This document shows positions 1 through 4,707 of a DNA stretch of 5,203 nucleotides, piece after piece. The stretch's first letter is position 1; each line of letters starts with the position of its first letter. The notes below the pieces were generated by a model, which did not search any database, was not told the DNA's origin, and saw only the letters and a list, made by a program, of their open reading frames with translations. The position numbers were made by a program, and so were the translations under genes. Source of the stretch: Nostoc cf. edaphicum LEGE 07299 (GTDB lineage Bacteria; Cyanobacteriota; Cyanobacteriia; Cyanobacteriales; Nostocaceae); NCBI RefSeq assembly GCF_015207245.1, contig NZ_JADEXF010000339.1:1-5203 (forward strand). The letters are read 5' to 3'.

Positions 1-20
1 CAAACAAGCAGAATAACTCA

Positions 21-48
21 ATGCCCAATGCTCCATGCCCAATTCCCA
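21..48. repeat. Degenerate heptamer tandem repeat (STRR type), four units
   Basis: Four consecutive 7-mers read ATGCCCA, ATGCTCC, ATGCCCA and ATTCCCA. They end three bases before the pgl stop codon on the minus strand, so the array would lie in the 3' untranslated part of the pgl transcript. The unit ATGCCCA is the same heptamer, in the other orientation, as the TTGGGCA units at 1834-1853. Short tandem heptamers of this sort are typical spacer repeats of filamentous cyanobacteria. No function is evident from the sequence. Confidence 0.7.
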
Positions 49-51
49 AGT

Positions 52-774
52 TTAATGTTGAAGTTCCAAACCTGCTGCCGCATCCAGCAGCCACCAAAGT
101 TCTCCTTGGGGTTTAATTAAGCGGGATGGGTAAGTGAAGTCATCAGCTACAGGTGCAAAGACTTGCGCTAAAGCTGGTCGTTTATTAGCACCAGCAACCA
201 GAAAAATCACGCTACGAGCAGAGTTGATGAAGGGATATGTGAAACTTATCCTGGGGTTTCCGTCTTTGTTACCCACAGTTACAAGGCGATCGCGTACTTT
301 AAGAGCCTCTGTATGGGGAAACAAAGATGCAGTATGTGCATCATCACCCATTCCTAGTAATACTACATCCAAGGGGGGAAACTCCACCCCAGAAGAATTG
401 AAAAATTCTTTGAGATGTTGTTCATACTTGGCAGCAGCCAGTTCGGGATTGGCTTCTAAAGTTGGTACGGGGTGAATGTTAGCCGCTGGGATATCAACGC
501 GATCTAGCCACGCACGACGCGTCATCAGTTCATTGCTATCGGGGTGATCTGGTGGTACGTAACGCTCATCTCCCCAGAATATATGAATTTTATCCCAAGG
601 CAGTTTCTGAGTAGCAATCGCTTCGTATAACGGTTTAGGTGTACTGCCACCAGACAAGGCGATGGTAAAGCGCCCACGCTGCTCAATCGCAGTTTCTAAC
701 TTAGACAGAATTAATTCTAGCGCTCGTGCAACCAGCGCCGGCTGATCCGGTAGAACTTCAACGGTTTTGTTCAT
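52..774 (-). CDS. pgl: 6-phosphogluconolactonase (Pgl/DevB family)
   Basis: Hydrolyses 6-phosphoglucono-1,5-lactone to 6-phosphogluconate, the second step of the oxidative pentose phosphate pathway. In cyanobacteria this pathway supplies NADPH in the dark and in heterocysts. The protein is 240 aa, normal for this cytosolic family, with no signal peptide or membrane segment. Motifs in order: LSGGSTP (40-46, sugar-phosphate loop), WGDERYVP (67-74) followed by S80-N81, and LLGMGDDAHTASLFP (139-153) with the expected catalytic His147. A C-terminal PSRLIKPQGELWWLLD stretch is also typical. The usual DGHTASLFP is here DAHTASLFP (Ala146 for Gly), a mild deviation. The ATG at 774 gives the expected N-terminus (MNKTVEVLPDQPA), although no clear Shine-Dalgarno precedes it. 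It lies 265 bp downstream of rph on the same strand and probably has its own promoter in that gap, where an NtcA-like palindrome is seen at 922-935. Confidence 0.95.
   Translation of the reverse strand: MNKTVEVLPDQPALVARALELILSKLETAIEQRGRFTIALSGGSTPKPLYEAIATQKLPWDKIHIFWGDERYVPPDHPDSNELMTRRAWLDRVDIPAANIHPVPTLEANPELAAAKYEQHLKEFFNSSGVEFPPLDVVLLGMGDDAHTASLFPHTEALKVRDRLVTVGNKDGNPRISFTYPFINSARSVIFLVAGANKRPALAQVFAPVADDFTYPSRLIKPQGELWWLLDAAAGLELQH
286..293. repeat. HIP1 octamer
   Basis: A perfect GCGATCGC palindrome inside pgl. This octamer is strongly over-represented in many cyanobacterial genomes and supports the taxonomic reading. All three perfect copies in this window lie inside coding sequence. 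Confidence 0.9.
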
Positions 775-787
775 GGTTTCATCATCA

Positions 788-808
788 TATTGCTGGCTTC
801 TGGCAATA
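788..808 (-). other. Small hairpin in the pgl leader
   Basis: TATTGC at 788-793 and GCAATA at 803-808 form a 6-bp stem with a 9-nt loop, 13 nt upstream of the pgl ATG in transcript orientation. It sits close to where a ribosome would bind and could affect initiation, but a stem this short is also expected by chance. The purine-rich GATGATGAAACC between hairpin and start is the only SD-like sequence. Confidence 0.25.
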
Positions 809-921
809 CAATACCGAACTTATTACAATTCCCCTTTTTAACTTTTGAAACATTTAACATCGTGGATTAAGTAAGCTGGAAAAACGTAGACCTCCTTATC
901 ACCTTCAACGGTAAGTTTTCA

Positions 922-935
922 GTAGTCAGTCGTAC
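922..935. promoter_or_regulatory. Candidate NtcA-type site GTAN8TAC upstream of pgl
   Basis: GTAGTCAGTCGTAC matches the NtcA consensus GTA-N8-TAC exactly and is flanked by a further A/T pair (AGTA-N8-TACT). NtcA is the global nitrogen regulator of cyanobacteria. The site is about 148 bp upstream of the pgl start. On the minus strand, the hexamer 23 nt after the site begins with TA but reads TAAGGA, so it matches the usual TAN3T -10 box poorly. About one such palindrome is expected by chance in a window this size. The position makes it interesting, but it is not proof of regulation. Confidence 0.35.
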
Positions 936-1010
936 TAACTACTCTCATGATTATTTTTATTTACATCCAGTTACTTGATACTTTGTTGATTAACGCCATA
1001 AAGGATACAT

Positions 1011-1037
1011 TTATTAATTCTTATTAAAAATTAATAA
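1011..1037 (-). terminator. AT-only inverted repeat just after rph (weak terminator candidate)
   Basis: TTATTAAT at 1011-1018 and ATTAATAA at 1030-1037 are perfect 8-bp arms around an 11-nt loop, beginning 2 nt past the rph stop codon. The stem has no G or C, so it would be unstable, and there is no clear U tract after it. It may mark the transcript end or may simply reflect local AT richness. Confidence 0.2.
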
Positions 1038-1039
1038 AA

Positions 1040-1783
1040 TTAATTAATCACAAACAACGCTTCCCAGTTAGGGATCGCTTCACGTTGGGCAATTAACAAT
1101 TCCTGAATTCCTTTTTGGGCGACATCTAGCAGTTGATCTAACTGAGTGCGGCTAAAGCTGGCTTCTTCGGCTGTTCCTTGGATTTCAATAATTTCCAGGT
1201 GCTGATTCATTACCACATTAAAATCTACTGTTGCAGCCACATCTTCGATATAATCTAGATCCAAAAATGGCTCTCCCTCCAGTAATCCTACGGAAACTGC
1301 CGCTACTTGTCCACATAAAGGCGATCGCTCCAATACGCCCTCTTGCAATAATTTAGAAATCGCATGAGCCAAAGCCACAAAGGAGCCTGTAATGGCTGTT
1401 GTCCGAGTTCCGGCATCTGCTTGCAACACATCAGCATCCACAGTCAGCGTGCGTTCTCCCAGTGCCTCAAAATCCACTGCTGCGCGTAAGCTACGTCCAA
1501 TTAGACGTTGAATTTCTTGCGTCCGTCCAGATAATTTCAATAATTCCCTTTCTTGGCGTTTTTGGGTAGCGGATGGTAACATTCGGTACTCAGCAGTTAG
1601 CCAGCCTTTACCAGTTCCTTCAAGAAACTTTGGAACTCCCTTATTAACGCTAACAGTACAAAGTACTTGCGTATCACCGCATCTTGCAAGAACAGAACCG
1701 GGGGCAAAGCGGGTGAAACTGGGGTGAAAGCTAATCGGACGTAGTTCGTAGGAAATCCGACCGTCAGGACGCTGCCAAGCCAT
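1040..1783 (-). CDS. rph: Ribonuclease PH
   Basis: A phosphorolytic 3'-5' exoribonuclease that trims the 3' ends of tRNA precursors using inorganic phosphate and releasing nucleoside diphosphates. It acts in the cytosol as a ring-shaped hexamer. The protein is 247 aa, slightly longer than the roughly 240 aa usual for the family. Seen in order: QRPDGR (4-9), [14 protein letters not shown] (29-42), [11 protein letters not shown] (60-70), [17 protein letters not shown] (85-101, RNA-binding arginines) and [15 protein letters not shown] (119-133, phosphate-binding GTR; the usual ADGGTR is ADAGTR). These are followed by LDLDYIED (174-181) and DFNVV (187-191) with the conserved acidic metal-binding residues, then EIQGTAE (200-206). 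The ATG at 1783 is supported by GAGG at 1795-1792, 8 nt upstream. It lies 124 bp downstream of the adenylate-kinase-like gene on the same strand, so co-transcription is possible. Confidence 0.97.
   Translation of the reverse strand: MAWQRPDGRISYELRPISFHPSFTRFAPGSVLARCGDTQVLCTVSVNKGVPKFLEGTGKGWLTAEYRMLPSATQKRQERELLKLSGRTQEIQRLIGRSLRAAVDFEALGERTLTVDADVLQADAGTRTTAITGSFVALAHAISKLLQEGVLERSPLCGQVAAVSVGLLEGEPFLDLDYIEDVAATVDFNVVMNQHLEIIEIQGTAEEASFSRTQLDQLLDVAQKGIQELLIAQREAIPNWEALFVIN
1321..1328. repeat. HIP1 octamer
   Basis: A perfect GCGATCGC inside rph, where its reverse complement spans the codons for Glu-Arg-Ser near residues 152-154. Confidence 0.9.
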
Positions 1784-1833
1784 TGGAATTGCCTCAAGTT
1801 TTACAATACTGCCTTAAGATTACCTTAGTGTTA

Positions 1834-1853
1834 TTGGGCATTGGGCATTGGCA
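1834..1853. repeat. Heptamer repeat TTGGGCA
   Basis: Two perfect TTGGGCA units (1834-1847) are followed by a shortened TTGGCA (1848-1853). This is the reverse complement of the ATGCCCA-type array next to pgl. It lies in the spacer between rph and the adenylate-kinase-like gene and would be part of their read-through transcript. Confidence 0.75.
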
Positions 1854-1863
1854 AGAATTTTTC

Positions 1864-1877
1864 CTAACTCCTAACTC
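1864..1877. repeat. Heptamer repeat CTAACTC, two units
   Basis: CTAACTC is repeated exactly twice in tandem. It is the second of three different heptamer families packed between 1834 and 1906. Confidence 0.65.
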
Positions 1878-1880
1878 TCC

Positions 1881-1906
1881 CACTCAGCACTCAGCACTCA
1901 GCACTC
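1881..1906. repeat. Heptamer repeat CACTCAG, 3.7 units
   Basis: Three perfect CACTCAG units (1881-1901) and a partial CACTC (1902-1906) end one base before the stop codon of the adenylate-kinase-like gene. Perfect conservation of the units suggests recent expansion or ongoing homogenisation. CAGCACT-type heptamers are familiar STRR elements of Nostoc-like genomes. Confidence 0.85.
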
Positions 1907-1907
1907 T

Positions 1908-2531
1908 TCAAGGAACTGAAAGCAGAGTCAAAATATTTTGCTGCACCATCTCTGGTGACTGGTCGCCGTTGATGGTCAACAAGCAGCGACGACGGTCGTA
2001 ATATTCTAGGATGGGAATGGTGCGATCGTAGAATAATTCTACACGGCGCTGTACGATTTCTGGTTGGTCATCTGGTAGCGATCGCCCCAAGGATCGACTA
2101 ACCATAACTGCTTCCGGGACTTGGAGATAAATTGCCCAATCTAACTTTTGCCCTAAATCATCCAATAAAAAATCTAATTCTTCAGCTTGGAAGGCAGTAC
2201 GGGGATAGCCTTCTAACACCCAATCGCAATTAATATCTGGTTGTCTGAGGCGAATTCGGATCAATTCAACGATCATTTCGTCTGGAACTAACTCCCCTTT
2301 TTGCATATAGGGTCGTGCGTGGTAGCCTAGTTCACTCAAGCTAGCGTAAACCGAAAGAGAAGTCCGGGGATCGGCTTCCAACCATCGAAATTCCGGCAGG
2401 GGCTGATTGCCAGATATTGCTGAGCGTAAAATGTCACCTGTGGAAATCAGAGGAATATCAAGGTATCTGCAAAGCCTTTGTGCTTGAGTGCTTTTCCCCG
2501 ATCCTGAACCTCCCAGAATCACCAATCTCAC
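1908..2531 (-). CDS. Adenylate-kinase-like nucleoside monophosphate kinase with reduced LID
   Basis: Predicted cytosolic P-loop kinase transferring phosphate from ATP to a nucleoside monophosphate. The protein is 207 aa. Visible: P-loop GGSGSGKST (7-15; classical Adk has GxPGxGKGT), STGDILR (30-36, NMP binding), GELVPDE (79-85), EGYPRT (107-112, for the classical DGFPRT) with Gln115, Arg146 and Arg150, then DDQPEIVQRR (154-163) and a C-terminal helix after a typical TIPILEYYDRR stretch. Two departures stand out. The LID normally found between the Arg pair and the DD motif is only a few residues, and about 40 residues separate STGDILR from GELVPDE instead of about 20. Whether AMP is the real substrate is therefore uncertain. 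Cyanobacteria often also encode a conventional Adk in the ribosomal protein cluster, so this is probably a paralogue. Start: GTG at 2531, the only plausible start after the in-frame TAA at 2540-2538, with a good SD. Confidence 0.88.
   Translation of the reverse strand: MRLVILGGSGSGKSTQAQRLCRYLDIPLISTGDILRSAISGNQPLPEFRWLEADPRTSLSVYASLSELGYHARPYMQKGELVPDEMIVELIRIRLRQPDINCDWVLEGYPRTAFQAEELDFLLDDLGQKLDWAIYLQVPEAVMVSRSLGRSLPDDQPEIVQRRVELFYDRTIPILEYYDRRRCLLTINGDQSPEMVQQNILTLLSVP
2078..2085. repeat. HIP1 octamer
   Basis: A perfect GCGATCGC inside the adenylate-kinase-like gene, near the codons for Arg150-Ser151. A 7-of-8 match (GCGATCGT) occurs nearby at 2022-2029. Confidence 0.9.
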
Positions 2532-2540
2532 AACAATTTA

Positions 2541-2546
2541 CTCCTC
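2541..2546 (-). promoter_or_regulatory. Shine-Dalgarno GAGGAG deciding a GTG start
   Basis: On the minus strand GAGGAG lies 9 nt upstream of the GTG at 2531-2529. It supports the GTG start, which gives MRLVILGGSGSGKST, the short N-terminal strand expected before the P-loop. The next candidates, TTG (codon 3) and GTG (codon 4), would cut into that strand. Confidence 0.75.
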
Positions 2547-2735
2547 ATCCTGTCAAATCTACTACTAGCTAAGTCTGTTTTGCCTAAATAACCAGCAAAT
2601 CTAACATTTAGCAATTTTCAGATGTTCTACCTAGCTTTTTGAATAATTGGGACTGTAACTCTTATGTTTTCATTTTGACAACTCATGACCGAGAAAAGAC
2701 GAAAATTTAAATCAAAATAACTCTTGACTTCAATA

Positions 2736-2750
2736 CAAACGTAGTGTTTG
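2736..2750. promoter_or_regulatory. Small inverted repeat CAAAC-N5-GTTTG, possible operator
   Basis: CAAAC (2736-2740), GTAGT, GTTTG (2746-2750) form a 15-bp hyphenated palindrome between two TTGACT direct repeats, about 125 bp upstream of the CobO-like gene. The arrangement could be a regulator site, but the arms are only 5 bp and no known consensus matches. Confidence 0.2.
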
Positions 2751-2874
2751 ACTAAGAATGCAATTTGCAAAATTCACCACACCTGTGAAAAACAGATAGA
2801 TTATACAGGCAGAGTTGTAATAAGTACCGCCAGCACAAACATTTAATTTATTGTAATTTTTTGAACTTTACCTT

Positions 2875-3411
2875 ATGGTTGCCCAGCTAGAAACTCCAAG
2901 TATAAATTCACCCCTTACCTTACCATATCCAGTAGAAGGACTAGTGCAAGTTTTCACTAGCTCCCATCGCAACTTTTTTACGAGTGTCATGGCTCAAGCA
3001 CTGAGAATAGCAGGACAAGGAACGCCAGTATTAATAGTGCAGTTCCTCAAAGGGGGTATCCGCCAAGGACAGGATCGACCCATACAATTAGGACAAAATT
3101 TAGATTGGATTCGCTGTGATTTGCCTCGTTGTATCGATACAGCACATTTAGACGATACGGAAAACCAAGCCTTACAAAAGCTGTGGCAGTATACACAACA
3201 AGTAGTGTGTGAGAGTAAGTATTCTCTCGTAGTGTTAGATGAGTTAAGTTTAGCGATTAACTTTGGTTTAATCCCTGAAACGGAAGTTTTAGCGTTTTTG
3301 GCAAAACGCCCCCCCCACGTCGATATCATTCTCACAGGGCCAGAGATGCCTAAATCTCTTCTCGATGTGGCAGATCAAATTACAGAAATCCGCCGGAGTT
3401 ATCGACCTTAA
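2875..3411 (+). CDS. CobO/CobA-like P-loop-fold protein lacking Walker A
   Basis: Resembles ATP:corrinoid adenosyltransferase (CobO/BtuR/CobA), which adenosylates cobalamin precursors. The protein is 178 aa, close to the family's usual length, and cytosolic. Matching parts: ALRIAGQGTPVLIVQFLKGG (42-61), the Walker-B-like strand YSLVVLDELSLAINFGLI (116-133), VLAFLAKRPPHVDIILTG (138-155) and LLDVADQITEIR (162-173). The position of the nucleotide-binding P-loop (family GxGKGKTT) reads TSSHRNFFTS (28-37), with no GK[ST] at all. The family TGR after the last strand is TGP (154-156). Corrinoid adenosylation by the standard ATP-dependent mechanism is therefore unlikely. It may be a repurposed binding or regulatory protein. 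Database names such as cobO would overstate function. The ATG at 2875 has no SD. dcd follows 56 bp downstream on the same strand, and co-transcription is likely. Confidence 0.82.
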   Translation: MVAQLETPSINSPLTLPYPVEGLVQVFTSSHRNFFTSVMAQALRIAGQGTPVLIVQFLKGGIRQGQDRPIQLGQNLDWIRCDLPRCIDTAHLDDTENQALQKLWQYTQQVVCESKYSLVVLDELSLAINFGLIPETEVLAFLAKRPPHVDIILTGPEMPKSLLDVADQITEIRRSYRP

Positions 3412-3467
3412 ACAAAATACTCAATTCACGATATCCTAGTAATTCGGTTTGAATTAGCTGTGAAGTT

Positions 3468-4067
3468 GTGATTAAAAACGATATCTGGATTACTGAAATG
3501 GCTCAACAGGGTCTAATTTCACCCTTTGAGCCAAGCCTAATCCGAAAAGTGCAAAAAGATAAGTCTGTAGCAGTTCAACCTGTAATTAGCTACGGTTTAT
3601 CTTCTTATGGCTACGACATACGCCTTTCTTCCGCTGAGTTCCGCATTTTTCGCCACATCCCCGGAACTGTAGTCGATCCCAAAAACTTTAATCCCCAGAA
3701 TCTGGAGCCAACAGCACTGCATACAGATGCCAGTGGCAGTTACTTTATTTTACCTGCTCATAGCTATGGACTTGGGGTTGCTTTAGAAAAACTAGAGGTT
3801 CCTGAGAATATTACAGTGATTTGCATTGGAAAATCTACGTATGCAAGGTGTGGAATCATCGCAAATCTAACACCTGCTGAAGCTGCATGGCGTGGTCATC
3901 TGACTTTAGAATTTTCCAATTCTTCCAGTGCAGACTGTCGCATCTATGCTAATGAAGGCGTGGTGCAATTGCTATTTTTAGAAGGCGAACCCTGCGCTAT
4001 TAGTTATGAAGCAAGACAGGGTAAATATCAGGATCAGCTCGAGATTGTAACTCTAGCTAAAGTCTAA
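3468..4067 (+). CDS. dcd: dCTP deaminase
   Basis: Deaminates dCTP to dUTP, feeding dUMP and thus dTMP synthesis. It is a cytosolic homotrimer related to dUTPase. At 199 aa it is of family length. Visible: VISYGLSSYGYDIRLS (39-54), LPAHSYGLGVALEKLEVP (95-112), the active-site loop GKSTYARCGI (121-130) with Ser123 and Arg127, LTPAEAAWRGHLTLEFSN (134-151) with the catalytic Glu148, YANEGVVQLLF (160-170) and the closing QGKYQDQ (184-190). All key residues are present, so it should be active, though a bifunctional deaminase/dUTPase cannot be excluded by eye. The start is GTG at 3468: the in-frame TGA at 3450-3452 lies upstream, the N-terminus MIKNDIWITEMAQQGLI fits the family, and the ATG at 3498 would remove the first strand. 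No convincing SD is visible. Confidence 0.96.
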   Translation: MIKNDIWITEMAQQGLISPFEPSLIRKVQKDKSVAVQPVISYGLSSYGYDIRLSSAEFRIFRHIPGTVVDPKNFNPQNLEPTALHTDASGSYFILPAHSYGLGVALEKLEVPENITVICIGKSTYARCGIIANLTPAEAAWRGHLTLEFSNSSSADCRIYANEGVVQLLFLEGEPCAISYEARQGKYQDQLEIVTLAKV

Positions 4068-4069
4068 GC

Positions 4070-4096
4070 AATTCAAAATAAAAAGTAACTTGAATT
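4070..4096 (+). terminator. Stem-loop after dcd (weak terminator candidate)
   Basis: AATTCAA (4070-4076) and TTGAATT (4090-4096) form a 7-bp stem with a 13-nt A-rich loop, starting 3 nt after the dcd stop. A longer alternative pairs AGCTAAA (4055-4061) with TTTAGCT (4095-4101). There is no strong U tract, only GTTTTAAA further on, so function as an intrinsic terminator is uncertain. Confidence 0.3.
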
Positions 4097-4214
4097 TAGC
4101 TTTGGGAGTTTTAAATAATTGGTTGAAAATAAATCTCTACGAGAGTATTCGCTTAACTTTATCTGAGGATGATCGCTCTAGATCGCACCCAAAAATTGGA
4201 GTGCATCGCTTGCT

Positions 4215-4410
4215 TTATCCCACTGCAAATTCTGTCAGCTTTCGCATATAAGGAGGCTGATAAGCCAGTACTATATCTTGCTTAGAAATACCATACTCTA
4301 TTAATTCATTAGCCACGCCAACCTCAGAACCAAGGCATAACAAGCCAATTTAGCAGTTTTTCTATCTTATAATTAATTCCACCCACCTACTTATAAATAT
4401 AGAGCAGATG
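4215..4410 (-). pseudogene. xisI-family remnant (fdxN element excision controlling factor-like)
   Basis: Reading from 4343 leftwards gives 42 uninterrupted codons that match the C-terminal end of XisI proteins: GSEVGVANELIEYG, then ISKQDIVLAYQPPYMRKLTE and a terminal FAVG before TAA (4217-4215). The family ends in the same DGTExGxANELxxxGxxxxDIVLxFxxP...FAVG pattern. Upstream, pieces in other frames continue the homology: DRKTAK (compare DIKxGKIW), VGGWN (4388-4374; family VGWN) and HLLYIY (4410-4393; family DHYLLxxVGW). They are separated by frameshifts and stops (TAA at 4352, TAG at 4389). XisI is about 110 aa, so the N-terminal part is lost or too decayed to see. XisI with XisH was first linked to fdxN element excision in heterocyst differentiation, but the family is now large and its roles are mostly unknown. 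No intact start or RBS is present. Confidence 0.75.
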
Positions 4411-4638
4411 CTAGCTATCATATCTGCCAAATCTACTTTAGATATTGTCCTTTGAAATAGACCTGTTTATGTGACGTTGCTCCCAGAGTTATAGAACTTG
4501 TGGCTTTGTTTAAAGATGAGCCTCTAAGAATATTCATGCATCCAATTTGTACTCCAGTTCACCAAGCTCTCAAATCTCCTTAGTTTGCAACCAACTTAAT
4601 ACTTCTTATTGCTGTTCATCGCTCAGGTAACTCTTTCC

Positions 4639-4652
4639 GTATTATTTCGTAC
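4639..4652. promoter_or_regulatory. Second NtcA-type palindrome GTAN8TAC
   Basis: GTATTATTTCGTAC fits GTA-N8-TAC exactly. A TAN3T hexamer, TATGAT (4671-4676), follows after 18 nt, shorter than the usual 20-24 nt spacing. The site is 56 bp upstream of the likely start of the aldo/keto-reductase-like gene, the right place for an activator. It also lies inside the decayed minus-strand frame, and one match per few kilobases is expected by chance. Confidence 0.3.
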
Positions 4653-4662
4653 ACTTTTTCAT

Positions 4663-4678
4663 GAATCAAATATGATTC
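4663..4678. promoter_or_regulatory. Inverted repeat GAATCA-N4-TGATTC, operator candidate
   Basis: Perfect 6-bp arms around AATA form a 16-bp palindrome that ends just before TATACA (4680-4685), a possible -10 element, and 29 bp before the TTG start of the next gene. The geometry suits a repressor or activator site. No specific regulator consensus is recognised. Confidence 0.3.
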
Positions 4679-4707
4679 CTATACACTGAAAGTAAGAAGT
4701 CGAACAG

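Larger units (their letters stand above)
2532..2874. other. Divergent intergenic spacer, 343 bp
   Basis: Lies between the minus-strand kinase gene and the plus-strand CobO-like gene, so it should carry promoters in both directions. No RNA gene or convincing small ORF was seen. Promoter signals are weak. On the plus strand, TTGACT occurs twice, 24 bp apart (2724-2729 and 2748-2753), and TTATAC at 2801-2806 could be a -10 box without a good -35. On the minus strand, TTGTCA (2680-2675) is followed after 17 nt by a poor TTACAG. A single TTGACA is present on the plus strand at the same place. The plus-strand start at 2875 has no Shine-Dalgarno. Confidence 0.6.
4510..4678 (-). pseudogene. Possible decayed gene of unknown family
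   Basis: The minus strand gives ESYLIHEKVYEIIRKELPE (4678-4622), and then, after a frameshift, DEQQ-stop-EVLSWLQTKEI-stop-ELGELEYKLDA-stop-IFLEAHL (4620-4513). Two of the stops, TAA and TGA, are single C-to-T changes from Gln (CAA) and Arg (CGA) codons, as expected in a decaying gene. The composition is that of a charged, helical, soluble protein. I do not recognise the family. It lies upstream of the xisI remnant on the same strand, where a xisH partner might be expected, but it does not resemble XisH to me. Confidence 0.35.
4068..4707. other. 640-bp stretch without an intact gene
   Basis: No intact ORF of credible coding quality is present. Reading the minus strand shows two decayed coding stretches: an xisI remnant (4215-4410) and an unidentified one (4510-4678). 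The first 150 bp after dcd hold a small stem-loop and otherwise nothing recognisable. The last 70 bp, before the aldo/keto-reductase-like gene, hold an NtcA-like palindrome and an operator-like inverted repeat. The stretch looks like a gene graveyard that was once transcribed leftwards. Confidence 0.7.

Noticed and set aside
134..475. Plus-strand ORF of 113 codons antisense to pgl
   Set aside because: It lies wholly within pgl, whose motifs are unmistakable; the antisense product has no family-like features.
890..897. Perfect AAGGAGGT Shine-Dalgarno on the minus strand in the pgl leader
   Set aside because: No ATG, GTG or TTG follows within 4-13 nt, so it does not define a gene start; probably coincidental.
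1597..2001. ORFs overlapping the rph 5' end (minus) and the rph/kinase spacer (plus, 1783-2001)
   Set aside because: Out-of-frame shadows of rph and the kinase gene. The plus-strand one reads through heptamer repeats and has no homology-like content.
2994..3335. Minus-strand ORF of 113 codons antisense to the CobO-like gene
   Set aside because: The sense-strand protein matches a known family over its length; the antisense is Cys- and Ser-rich noise.
4169..4285. Plus-strand ORF starting ATG at 4169, and the AAGGAGG at 4250-4256
   Set aside because: Both are antisense to the xisI remnant; the SD-like bases are the complement of its Pro-Pro-Tyr codons and precede no gene.
4433..4537. Minus-strand 34-codon ORF beginning MNILRGSS
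   Set aside because: Too short, no SD, and embedded between two decayed coding stretches. More likely an incidental open frame, although it could be a piece of the same dead locus.
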